A DNA stretch of 32,000 bases. It comes from Coriobacteriia bacterium. Its GTDB lineage: Bacteria; Actinomycetota; Coriobacteriia; Coriobacteriales; UBA8131. Positions 25,256 to 32,000 of the stretch are shown piece by piece. The translations under genes were made by a program, and so were the position numbers. The notes below the pieces were generated by a model that made no database searches, was not told the origin of the DNA, and saw nothing but the letters and a program-made list of their open reading frames with translations. Location of the stretch: assembly GCA_009776725.1 (NCBI GenBank), contig WRNE01000021.1, positions 1 through 32,000 on the forward strand, written 5' to 3'. Position 1 is the first letter of the stretch, and every line of letters begins with the position of its first letter.

Positions 25256-26010
25256 ATGTTTATCTTCCTTTCCATAAGCCAGGCCGTCAGGCTGAAAAGC
25301 AATACCGCCTCGCCAAATAACAAGATAATGTAGAAAGCGCTTCCGATGTTGCTTAAAGTGATGTTAAACAACAAACCAAAGCGGACAAGCTTGCCAAAAG
25401 GCAGTAAAAGCAGGGGAGTCAGGCTGATTATGAACCTAATCGCCAAAGCCAGAAGGACAGTTATCGGGGTTCGGAACTGCTGGTTGTACAGGATGGAGCT
25501 GCGGGCAGTAACTGCGAACAAGACAGTCGTCAGCACCGACAGGTAAGAGGCGATGGTGAAAAAAGCCGACAACAGCAAAGCCGCCGGCCCGCCTGAGGCG
25601 CTTCCCAGCATCTCCCTGAAAACCTCGTTGCTTAGGGGGCCTGTTAGCGAAAAGGCCATGGTTATGACCCCGAGAATCACCACTGTCGTGGTGATCACAT
25701 CCATTACCGACATAGCGACGACATTGGCGAGCAAGGTCTTCCAGCGGGGGACTGGGATTAAAGCGATCAGGTAGGCGTCAGGAGTCGCGATCATCCGCCG
25801 CATGACCAGGATGTCACTGACTATGTTGACTGTCACCATCACGCCGATAGCGATACCGCTGATGGTAACTGCGATTATCGGGAGCACGAAATTACTATTC
25901 AGCATCTTAATTGCAAAAAACAACGCGAGCTCTAATAGGACAATCACGGCAAAGACCACTGCGCGCACTGAAAGGCCTGCCCGAAAAGCATATTTAAATT
26001 GCGCCTTCAT
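25252..26010 (-). CDS. ABC-2 type permease subunit
   Basis: 252 residues with about six membrane segments (for example AVVFAVIVLLELALFFAI at 17-34 and LPIIAVTISGIAIGVMVTV), a basic N-terminus and a basic C-terminal end (MERKINI). It is the membrane half of a two-gene ABC exporter with the ATPase immediately upstream, which it overlaps by 17 bases. The transported substrate is unknown; related GntR-linked systems (YtrBC, Bacillus) respond to cell-wall antibiotics, which is the best analogy. Confidence 0.82.
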   Translation of the reverse strand: MKAQFKYAFRAGLSVRAVVFAVIVLLELALFFAIKMLNSNFVLPIIAVTISGIAIGVMVTVNIVSDILVMRRMIATPDAYLIALIPVPRWKTLLANVVAMSVMDVITTTVVILGVITMAFSLTGPLSNEVFREMLGSASGGPAALLLSAFFTIASYLSVLTTVLFAVTARSSILYNQQFRTPITVLLALAIRFIISLTPLLLLPFGKLVRFGLLFNITLSNIGSAFYIILLFGEAVLLFSLTAWLMERKINI

Positions 26011-26788
26011 TGATAAACACCTCCAAATAAACCTGCTCTACCGTTTGGCCCCTCTCTGCACGTAAGGCGTCACAATCACCTGCGAAAACAACTGCCCCCT
26101 TGGACAAAAAGAAGACACTGTCAAAGACCCGCTCTATGTCCTTTACTTGATGGGTCGAGATCAGCATCGATGCTTGAGGGGGCTTCATCGACAGCAAGGC
26201 ATCGATGATCAGGGTCTTCCCGACAGGGTCGATACCGTCTAAAGGCTCGTCTAACATGTAAAGCGAAGTCTCCCGCGACAAGGACAAGGCCAAGACCAGC
26301 CGCTCCCGAATGCCTTTGGACAGGCGGTGGATGGGAGTGTCCATAAAGCTTGTCAGCTCCAAGATCAAGACCAGCTCCTCTGCACGGGCAGGCGAGTAGT
26401 CAAGGTACATTTCCTGGTAGAAGGCAAAAGCGTCGTTGACGCACATCCATCTGGGAAAAGCCATGTTGTCAGGGCAGAAGCTGACCATTGACCGTGCATT
26501 GCTTCCCGGCAAGACGGCAGTCCCACTGCTAGTGGCAGCCCCGCCGCCCCCGTCCCAACTGCACCCGGCAGCTCCGCCGCCCCCTGTCTCAACTGCGTAG
26601 TAGCGTACTTCTCCAGATGTAGGCTGGTAAAGCCCGGCAATTGTCTTTAAAAGGGTAGTCTTACCCGAGGCGTTCGGGCCTAGCAAGCCAACGATCTGAC
26701 CCGATGAGACGGTCAGGCTGGCACCCCGTAAGGCTTCGGTCTTGTTAAAGCTCTTGTGTAGGTTCTCAATCTCAAGCACCTTTGGCAT
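25994..26788 (-). CDS. ABC transporter ATP-binding protein with low-complexity insert
   Basis: 264 residues. Walker A GPNASGKTT (37-45), signature LSKGIRER (156-163), Walker B LYMLDEPLDGIDP (176-188) and the switch histidine in ISTHQ are all present, so ATP hydrolysis is expected. A Gly/Ala/Ser-rich insert (about 67-100: TGGGGAAGCSWDGGGGAATSS) interrupts the region between Walker A and the Q-loop, which then continues as MVSFCPDNMAFPRWM. Overlaps the upstream GntR gene by 17 bases and the downstream permease gene by 17 bases, so the three are translationally coupled. Confidence 0.9.
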   Translation of the reverse strand: MPKVLEIENLHKSFNKTEALRGASLTVSSGQIVGLLGPNASGKTTLLKTIAGLYQPTSGEVRYYAVETGGGGAAGCSWDGGGGAATSSGTAVLPGSNARSMVSFCPDNMAFPRWMCVNDAFAFYQEMYLDYSPARAEELVLILELTSFMDTPIHRLSKGIRERLVLALSLSRETSLYMLDEPLDGIDPVGKTLIIDALLSMKPPQASMLISTHQVKDIERVFDSVFFLSKGAVVFAGDCDALRAERGQTVEQVYLEVFINEGAI

Positions 26789-27176
26789 CAGGCTCGCCTC
26801 CTCTCAGATAAGCTTGAAGCCGGTCAATGATGTCCTCGTCCTGGTTGCCTAAGGCCCGCATTTCTTCGACGAACCTCTGCATTGACTCTTCAACCAGCTG
26901 AAGGCGAAGCCCATCAATCCTGTCTTGGTCCTCGGTCACAAAATAACCCGTACCACGTCTGCTGTTAATCAACTCGTCACGCTCCATTTCTTGATAGACA
27001 CGTTGAATGGTGTTGGCGTTGACTTTCAGCAGGTTCGATAACTCGCGGATAGAAGGAATACGTTCGCCGGTAAGAATGTCGCCTCGCACAAAAGCCCGAT
27101 TGAACTGTTGGACTATTTGGCGGTAGATAGGGTACCGGTCGTCAAAAGTCAAGCCCCATTGCTCCCATCGTATCAT
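26772..27176 (-). CDS. GntR-family (YtrA subfamily) repressor
   Basis: 134 residues. The winged helix is at about 12-75: YPIYRQIVQQFNRAFVRGD, GERIPSIRELSNLLKVNANTIQRVYQEM and INSRRGTGYFV are standard GntR runs. The short C-terminal region (about 80-134) has the two-helix dimer form of the YtrA group rather than a ligand-binding domain. ATG at 27176 follows an ideal AAGGAGGTGA. It is first in an operon with an ABC exporter and a DUF2807 lipoprotein, and an inverted repeat overlaps its own promoter, so it probably represses this operon until a cell-envelope signal arrives. The inducer is unknown. Confidence 0.92.
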   Translation of the reverse strand: MIRWEQWGLTFDDRYPIYRQIVQQFNRAFVRGDILTGERIPSIRELSNLLKVNANTIQRVYQEMERDELINSRRGTGYFVTEDQDRIDGLRLQLVEESMQRFVEEMRALGNQDEDIIDRLQAYLRGGEPDAKGA

Positions 27177-27191
27177 AGTGTCACCTCCTTA

Positions 27192-27230
27192 AGTGTACCA
27201 CCACACTAACACACTATGGATACTTGTCAA
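27192..27230 (-). promoter_or_regulatory. GntR operon promoter with overlapping operator
   Basis: On the minus strand TTGACA (27230-27225) and TAGTGT (27208-27203) are 16 bases apart. The perfect inverted repeat AGTGT-N6-ACACT (27192-27207) overlaps the -10 box and resembles YtrA-type operators; two further AGTGT half-sites lie next to it. Binding there would block transcription. Confidence 0.65.
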
Positions 27231-27415
27231 GGCCTCAAATGAAAAAAACCCTTGTTTTGCATCTCCAAGTCACTTAGCATACGCAGTAATGGTTTTATGC
27301 AAGACAGCGAGTCTTTAAAACAAGATAATAAAAGAAACAGTAGGACCGTTATAGGCAAATAGCTAGGGATCACCTCTAAAGGTTGACAAGCCAGACCGAT
27401 ACCAACTGGAGCATC

Positions 27416-28687
27416 ATGAACACAGCAGCAGATATTATCGTCGAAGGCGGATATCCTATCCAAGGTACCGTCCAAGCCAGCGGAGCCAAGAATTCCGTGC
27501 TCAAGCTGATGGCAGCATCGATTCTTGCACCTGGAACCCATCACATCACCAACGTGCCCGACATCTCAGATGTCTTTTTAATGGCAGAAGTACTCAAAAG
27601 CATGGGCATCGCTGTCGACTTTGACCGTGCCGGCGCCGCCCTGACCATCGATACCGCCCATCTGACCAGCCTCACCGCGCCCGCCGAGCTAGTCAACCAG
27701 ATCCGCGCCTCGATCGCTGTGCTCGGCCCCCTGCTGACCCGCTACCACGAGGCCCACGTGGCCGTTCCCGGAGGCTGCCAGATCGGCGAGCGCAAGCTCG
27801 ACATCCACTTCGCCGCCCTCGAGGCTTTAGGCATGGAGTTTTTCACCGATACCGAGTACATCCATGCCTCAGCACCCGGCGGGCTGACCGGCGCCCCTGT
27901 CTACCTGCGCTTTCCGAGCGTCGGAGCCACCGAGAACCTGATGATGGCTGCCACCCTCGCCAAAGGGACGACCATCATCGACAACGCAGCTCGCGAGCCC
28001 GAGATCGCAGACCTCGCCAACTACCTGAACTCGATGGGCGCGCAAATCACCGGAGCAGGCACCTCGCACATCGTAGTCGAAGGCACCTCGGCCATGCACC
28101 CGGCCGACCACCACACCGTCGGCGACCGAATCGAGTCCGGAACCTTCCTCGTTGCCGCTGCCTTGCTTGGCGGCCCGGTCACCGTCCAAGGGATCAGCCC
28201 CGACTACTTTGCCACGGCGCTGCTGAAAATGCAGCAGCTAGGCCTTTATGTGGAGAAGACCGAGTCTTCGGTAACCGTCAGCCGCAACCTGTCGGAGCCT
28301 CTTTTGGCAACAGATATCCAGACCTTGCCTTTCCCTGGTTTCCCGACTGACCTGCAGGCTCAATTCATGGTGATGGCGAGCCTGGCCGAAGGCCGGTCCC
28401 GCATCGCTGAGAACATCTTCGAGAACCGTTTCCAGCATGCAGAAGACCTTGTCAACATGGGTGCTGACATTGTTACCGAGGGGCACTTCGCATATGTCAC
28501 TGGAGTCAGCCGTTTGCATGGCACCACAGTGCATTCGTCCGATTTACGGGCTGGAGCAGCCTTGGTCCTAGCCGGGCTTGCAGCCGAAGGCCAGACCCGG
28601 GTCACTAACACCGAGCATATCGACAGGGGCTATGAGGGCTTCGTCTCAAAGCTGCAGTCCCTAGGCGCAAGCATCTCTAGAGACTAG
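27416..28687 (+). CDS. murA: UDP-N-acetylglucosamine 1-carboxyvinyltransferase
   Basis: 423 residues. Transfers enolpyruvate from PEP to UDP-GlcNAc, the first committed step of peptidoglycan synthesis, in the cytosol. The two inside-out alpha/beta domains are recognisable: [13 protein letters not shown] with the Lys-Asn pair near the N-terminus, the catalytic cysteine loop PGGCQIG (about Cys120, the fosfomycin target, C115 of E. coli) and [18 protein letters not shown] at 27416 is preferred over an in-frame TTG at 27383 because GGAG sits four bases upstream and the length then matches the family. An in-frame TGTGGAGAA copy (28249-28257) encodes Val-Glu-Lys. Confidence 0.95.
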   Translation: MNTAADIIVEGGYPIQGTVQASGAKNSVLKLMAASILAPGTHHITNVPDISDVFLMAEVLKSMGIAVDFDRAGAALTIDTAHLTSLTAPAELVNQIRASIAVLGPLLTRYHEAHVAVPGGCQIGERKLDIHFAALEALGMEFFTDTEYIHASAPGGLTGAPVYLRFPSVGATENLMMAATLAKGTTIIDNAAREPEIADLANYLNSMGAQITGAGTSHIVVEGTSAMHPADHHTVGDRIESGTFLVAAALLGGPVTVQGISPDYFATALLKMQQLGLYVEKTESSVTVSRNLSEPLLATDIQTLPFPGFPTDLQAQFMVMASLAEGRSRIAENIFENRFQHAEDLVNMGADIVTEGHFAYVTGVSRLHGTTVHSSDLRAGAALVLAGLAAEGQTRVTNTEHIDRGYEGFVSKLQSLGASISRD

Positions 28688-28952
28688 GCTAGGACTTGTT
28701 GCCTGATGCCCTGGCGTTGGATAAGGCCGAGGTACTTGACGATAGCCATTGCCGACATCAAAGCCAACGGTTAGCGTATATTCTCCTATCGCCTTGAGCG
28801 AGATCACTTTACTTAACAGTAGCTAAACGAGCACAACATGCTCGCAGCATATCAGGTAGAATTGGCGTAACTCATTGCAAATAGAGCTTTGCGGTAGGGA
28901 GAATGTAGTATAAACGTCACAGTGTGGTAGGTAAAAAAAGGAGATGCTCTCC

Positions 28953-30506
28953 ATGGCTTCGACAAGAACGTCTGTAAGGTCGAATACTAATAAAACTAAA
29001 ACGAAAAAGAATAGACCCAAGGAAGTAAACCTTGTAACTGCCCGCTCCGAGGTCTTTACTGATGCTACGGCCTTGTCGCGGGATATGTCTGCTGATAATT
29101 ATGCAAAAACCCGGGCCCGCCGCCGTCGTGGCAAGATCTTGACAACACTGCTGAGTGTCGTCTTGGTCTGTGCGGTTATCTCTGTGTCCACCGCTTTTGG
29201 CTTCTACAAATTGGTGTTGGCGCCACGGTGGGACGACATGATTCATACAGACTATTCAGGGAATGTCATAAATTTCGACGATGAGGCGTTTGAAGGCCTG
29301 TTCACTCCTCCTGCCGACCCGCTGTCCCCATTCTTTATGCTCTTGCTCGGGGTGGACAGTGAAAGCGAGGCCAGCATACCCCGGTCAGACACGATAATAC
29401 TGCTGCATATTGACCCGGCGCAAAAAAAGATCGCCATGATCTCTATACCACGGGATACTCGGGTAACGATACCAGGCTATGGTCTGGATAAGATCAACCA
29501 CGCTTACCATTGGGGCGAGCAAGAACATGAGAATTTTTTATATGGCTATCGAGACATTGACGAGAGGGGTTTTTCCTTGTCAATGAAGACAGTCTCTTTG
29601 TTTGCGGGGATTGACATCGCCTGTTTTGCCGAGGTGAACTTCTACGGGTTTGTCAGCCTGGTAGACAGCCTAGGCGGGGTTACTGTCGATGTGCCGGTGC
29701 CAGTCAATGACCCAGACGCAGGGCCTGCCATCCTGTCTCCAGGGGTGCAAACGCTTAACGGCGAGGAGGCTTTGACTTTTGTCCGCACGCGTAAATACGA
29801 TTCGTCTGACTACCAGCGGCAGGCAAACCAACGGACGTTCTTGCAGGCTTTGGCCAAACAAGTGCTTTCAGGCAGTGTCGACGAGATCATCACATCAATC
29901 GAGAACATCGCCTCTATGACTACCTCGAGCCTGACTGTGGACCAAATAATCAATTTAGCCCTGGCTTTTCGAGGCATACAGGAATATGACATAGTCAGCT
30001 ATACAGTACCCTGTTACTCTACGTATATCGATGGTATCTCCTACGAAATCCCATATGAGAGCACTTGGCGTAATATGGTTGCCCAGATAGCTGCTGGCAA
30101 ATACCCTGATCCGACCGACTATGGCCTAGATTCGTACCTATTGGGCGTTACCCCAGACAGCTACCAACCAGACGGCACAATTACCGGCAATGACGGTATT
30201 CTGACGTCTGACCAATGTGCTTCTTTTGTTGTGGATGTGCGCAACGGCTGGGGCTACCCGGGAGCGGCGACCGCTGTTTCGGATATGTTGGCCTTGGCTG
30301 GTTACCAGCAAGGCGAGATCGGCAACACCAACTCTGCGGTCTATAAAGAGACGTTTATCATCTACAGGTTTGAGGCCGACCTGCCTGCGGCAAACGACAT
30401 AGCGATGCGGCTGGGCTTTGGCAGGGTGATCCCTTGTGAGAATAACTACAAGTTCAATGGCGATATCCTGGTGGTGGTAGGCGAGAACTACCCCTGGGCG
30501 GACTGA
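28953..30506 (+). CDS. LytR-CpsA-Psr (LCP) family cell-wall ligase
   Basis: 517 residues from ATG at 28953, nine bases after AAGGAG; the ATG at 28944 directly abuts that site and is unlikely. A basic cytoplasmic tail with KTRARRRRGK precedes one membrane segment (about 60-82), so the rest is outside the cell. The LCP catalytic domain (about 125-330) has LLLGVDS, RSDTIILLHID, SIPRDTRV and FVRTRKYDSSDYQRQANQR, including the conserved Arg/Asp residues that bind the polyprenyl pyrophosphate donor. A C-terminal LytR_C domain (about 412-515) follows. It probably attaches a glycopolymer to peptidoglycan. Its transcription appears independent of murA (265-base gap). Confidence 0.93.
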   Translation: MASTRTSVRSNTNKTKTKKNRPKEVNLVTARSEVFTDATALSRDMSADNYAKTRARRRRGKILTTLLSVVLVCAVISVSTAFGFYKLVLAPRWDDMIHTDYSGNVINFDDEAFEGLFTPPADPLSPFFMLLLGVDSESEASIPRSDTIILLHIDPAQKKIAMISIPRDTRVTIPGYGLDKINHAYHWGEQEHENFLYGYRDIDERGFSLSMKTVSLFAGIDIACFAEVNFYGFVSLVDSLGGVTVDVPVPVNDPDAGPAILSPGVQTLNGEEALTFVRTRKYDSSDYQRQANQRTFLQALAKQVLSGSVDEIITSIENIASMTTSSLTVDQIINLALAFRGIQEYDIVSYTVPCYSTYIDGISYEIPYESTWRNMVAQIAAGKYPDPTDYGLDSYLLGVTPDSYQPDGTITGNDGILTSDQCASFVVDVRNGWGYPGAATAVSDMLALAGYQQGEIGNTNSAVYKETFIIYRFEADLPAANDIAMRLGFGRVIPCENNYKFNGDILVVVGENYPWAD

Positions 30507-30538
30507 GCCGGTTTACCTCTGGCGTCCAACTCGCTGGT

Positions 30539-31402
30539 TTAGCCTTTGGCTCCTTGGGTCTTGTTCATCGAGCCCATCTGGTAGCCGGCACGGTCGATGC
30601 TGACTTCTGAGAAACCGAATCCTTTAAGCCTGGTTTGGACATCGTCTGCCACTTTTGGGTCAGAGAGTATCTTTAAACCCGCCTCGTCGCATTCGATGCG
30701 GGCGTAAAGGGGAGCACTGTCTAAGCCTTCAGTGCTGCAGTCGGCTTGTTCGCCAGCCCGCACTCGGACCAGTCCAAAGCCTAGGTCATGAAGATAAGCC
30801 TCTGCCTGCTGCACAATGCCAAGCTTTGCGGCAGTGAGCTTCTCCCCAAAAGCAAAACGTGTGGCTAGGCAGGCTTGAGCCGGCCGATCGGCTGATTCTA
30901 AGCCGAGCTCGCGCGACAGCTTACGTATCAAGTCTTTGTTGAAGCCTGCTTCCAAAAGGGGGCTGCGCGCACCAATCTCTGTGACTGCCTGGCGTCCAGG
31001 GCGGTAGTCGCCAAGGTCGTCGAGGTTCGACCCTTCTATCAAAGCTGCCAGTTTGTGCTCATGGGCGATAATGGACAACTCGGCAAGCAAGGATTTCTTA
31101 CAAATGTAACAGCGGTCTGGAGGGTTATCGATAAAACCGGGAATGGCAAAGACATCGTGCTCGATGACCTTAAGAGGGATTCCCCTGATTTGGCAAAAAG
31201 CACGGGCATCGTTAAGTTCGCGTTCAGTAAAAACTTCAGAGACAGCGCAGACTGCCAAGCAGTTGTCAGGGCCTAGTGTTCGAAAAGCGACTTCCAGCAA
31301 AAGGCTGGAGTCGACTCCGCCGCTGAAAGCAACAAGCACGCTGCCTAAGCCACTTAGTATTTGTTCAAGTTCTTTTAGTGGAGCATATGTCTCTGTTTGC
31401 AT
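30539..31402 (-). CDS. larE: ATP-dependent sacrificial sulfur transferase LarE
   Basis: 287 residues. LarE adenylates the pyridinium dinucleotide made by LarB and donates sulfur from its own cysteine in assembling the nickel-pincer cofactor. The PP-loop SGGVDSS is at 27-33, and RPAQACLATR places the sacrificial cysteine at Cys178, matching Cys176 of L. plantarum LarE; RCYICKK (97-103) adds two more cysteines. Between LVRVR and YARIE, where related proteins as I recall have a short HHG-like turn, is a longer insert (AGEQADCSTEGLDSAPL). ATG at 31402 has no strong ribosome binding site. No larB, larC or larA lies in the window, so the pathway would have to be encoded elsewhere. Confidence 0.88.
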   Translation of the reverse strand: MQTETYAPLKELEQILSGLGSVLVAFSGGVDSSLLLEVAFRTLGPDNCLAVCAVSEVFTERELNDARAFCQIRGIPLKVIEHDVFAIPGFIDNPPDRCYICKKSLLAELSIIAHEHKLAALIEGSNLDDLGDYRPGRQAVTEIGARSPLLEAGFNKDLIRKLSRELGLESADRPAQACLATRFAFGEKLTAAKLGIVQQAEAYLHDLGFGLVRVRAGEQADCSTEGLDSAPLYARIECDEAGLKILSDPKVADDVQTRLKGFGFSEVSIDRAGYQMGSMNKTQGAKG

Positions 31403-31605
31403 ATATCTTGTTCCTAACCGGCCCTACGAGACCAAAGAACACAAAAAAGCCGTATCCAAGTTTACAGTTATGAATTTGTGCAACATACCAACGATTAATA
31501 CTTGTCGAAACATCCATTATAGAGTAGACTTAGAGACCCTCTGTAAGATTCAGGGGTAAAGAATGTAAGCAAATCGTGATGTTATTTATTTGTTGAGTTA
31601 TTTTC
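31403..31605. other. Intergenic region upstream of the rrn promoter
   Basis: About 200 A+T-rich bases between divergent larE and the rRNA promoter, part of a 536-base gap before 16S. No gene is seen. An A/T-rich block (31578-31601) immediately upstream of the -35 box could act as an UP element. Confidence 0.45.
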
Positions 31606-31635
31606 TTGACAATCCTACTCCTTAAGAGATAGTAT
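31606..31635 (+). promoter_or_regulatory. rRNA operon promoter
   Basis: Consensus TTGACA (31606-31611), 18-base spacer, TAGTAT (31630-31635), about 300 bases before the 16S 5' end, preceded by an A+T-rich block. Confidence 0.7.
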
Positions 31636-31938
31636 GTCTCTTCGCGTCTTGCGTGTGTGTTGAAGCGCAAGCGAAGGAGCTTGTAAGGCAGATTGATAGT
31701 TGAGGTTTGCCGAAAGCACCGACAGCACCTTGAAAACTGGATACTGAGATGTAGCGATTCGCGTTTCTGAGATACTCCGACCCCGTCGGGAGATCTCGGT
31801 TACATAGCAGCAATATTGCTGCTAATTAAATGCCAAGTGAATTTTATATCGCCTGATTGTACTGTCAAAAAGAGACAAAGACTTCAGGCAAGACCAAGAC
31901 AGACTTTTTGTTTGCAACAGCTTTAAAGCTGTTAAATT
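31636..31938 (+). ncRNA. rRNA leader transcript
   Basis: Non-coding leader with a hairpin at about 31768-31798 (GAGATACTCCGAC against GTCGGGAGATCTC), a perfect 20-bp palindrome at 31805-31824 (TAGCAGCAATATTGCTGCTA) and a perfect 18-bp palindrome at 31916-31933 (AACAGCTTTAAAGCTGTT) ending a few bases before the 16S start. These are likely processing or antitermination structures. Confidence 0.5.

Positions 31939-32000
<62 letters not shown>

Noticed and set aside
31622..31813. Minus-strand open frame in the rRNA leader
   Set aside because: Lies on the leader downstream of a good rrn promoter; no ribosome binding site.

Overview
The window looks like a chromosomal segment of an Actinomycetota bacterium, most likely class Coriobacteriia. 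The evidence is the start of a 16S rRNA gene at the right edge (5' end pattern AGGGTTTGATCCTGGCTCAG, then GATGAACGCTGGCGGCGTGC), a long-form IMP dehydrogenase with CBS domains, meso-diaminopimelate dehydrogenase, GPH-family transporters and mid-range base composition. The class assignment is an inference; no species is claimed.

Layout. 1-3155 (minus): a three-gene accessory operon resembling an effector/immunity module: a DcrB/PsbP-like small protein, a 452-residue protein with a PD-(D/E)XK nuclease-like core and a C-terminal hydrophobic segment, and 6 bases downstream a DUF3396-like putative immunity protein that runs off the left edge. 3922-8256: guaB and leuS. 9153-14439: two closely similar GPH-type (MFS) transporters, each behind a related long upstream region, flanking a convergent CoA-disulfide reductase/rhodanese fusion. 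14547-17735 (minus): a membrane-anchored XRE regulator, ddh, and two small membrane proteins. 17884-22314: a cobalamin riboswitch, terminator, DUF4430 lipoprotein, EcfT, fused double EcfA and an S component, together a probable vitamin B12 ECF importer. 23080-24321: a UroD/MtaA-like protein that may belong to corrinoid methyl transfer but lacks the usual zinc ligands. 24479-27176 (minus): an autoregulated-looking GntR(YtrA)-ABC-permease-DUF2807 lipoprotein operon. 27416-30506: murA and an LCP cell-wall ligase. 30539-31402 (minus): larE. 31606-32000: rrn promoter, leader and 16S start.

Two genome-scale signals cut across the genes. First, a family of about 150-bp palindromic elements occurs three times in intergenic DNA (3495-3639, 8439-8591, 22691-22841), with a conserved centre, arms that vary together, and a centre inverted relative to its flank between two copies. 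Second, the 9-mer TGTGGAGAA (extended TTATGTGGAGAARMCC) occurs 8 times on both strands, in genes and between them, several times as inverted pairs, with three further TGTGGATAA variants; this is far above chance and resembles the layout of DNA uptake sequences or DnaA boxes. In addition, many otherwise ordinary enzymes carry low-complexity insertions (GuaB flap, EcfA, the ABC ATPase, LarE, poly-Ala tails of the transporters).

The genes mostly serve cell-wall building (ddh, murA, LCP), nucleotide and translation housekeeping (guaB, leuS, rrn), cofactor handling (B12 uptake, larE) and stress or envelope sensing (GntR-ABC operon, XRE membrane regulator).
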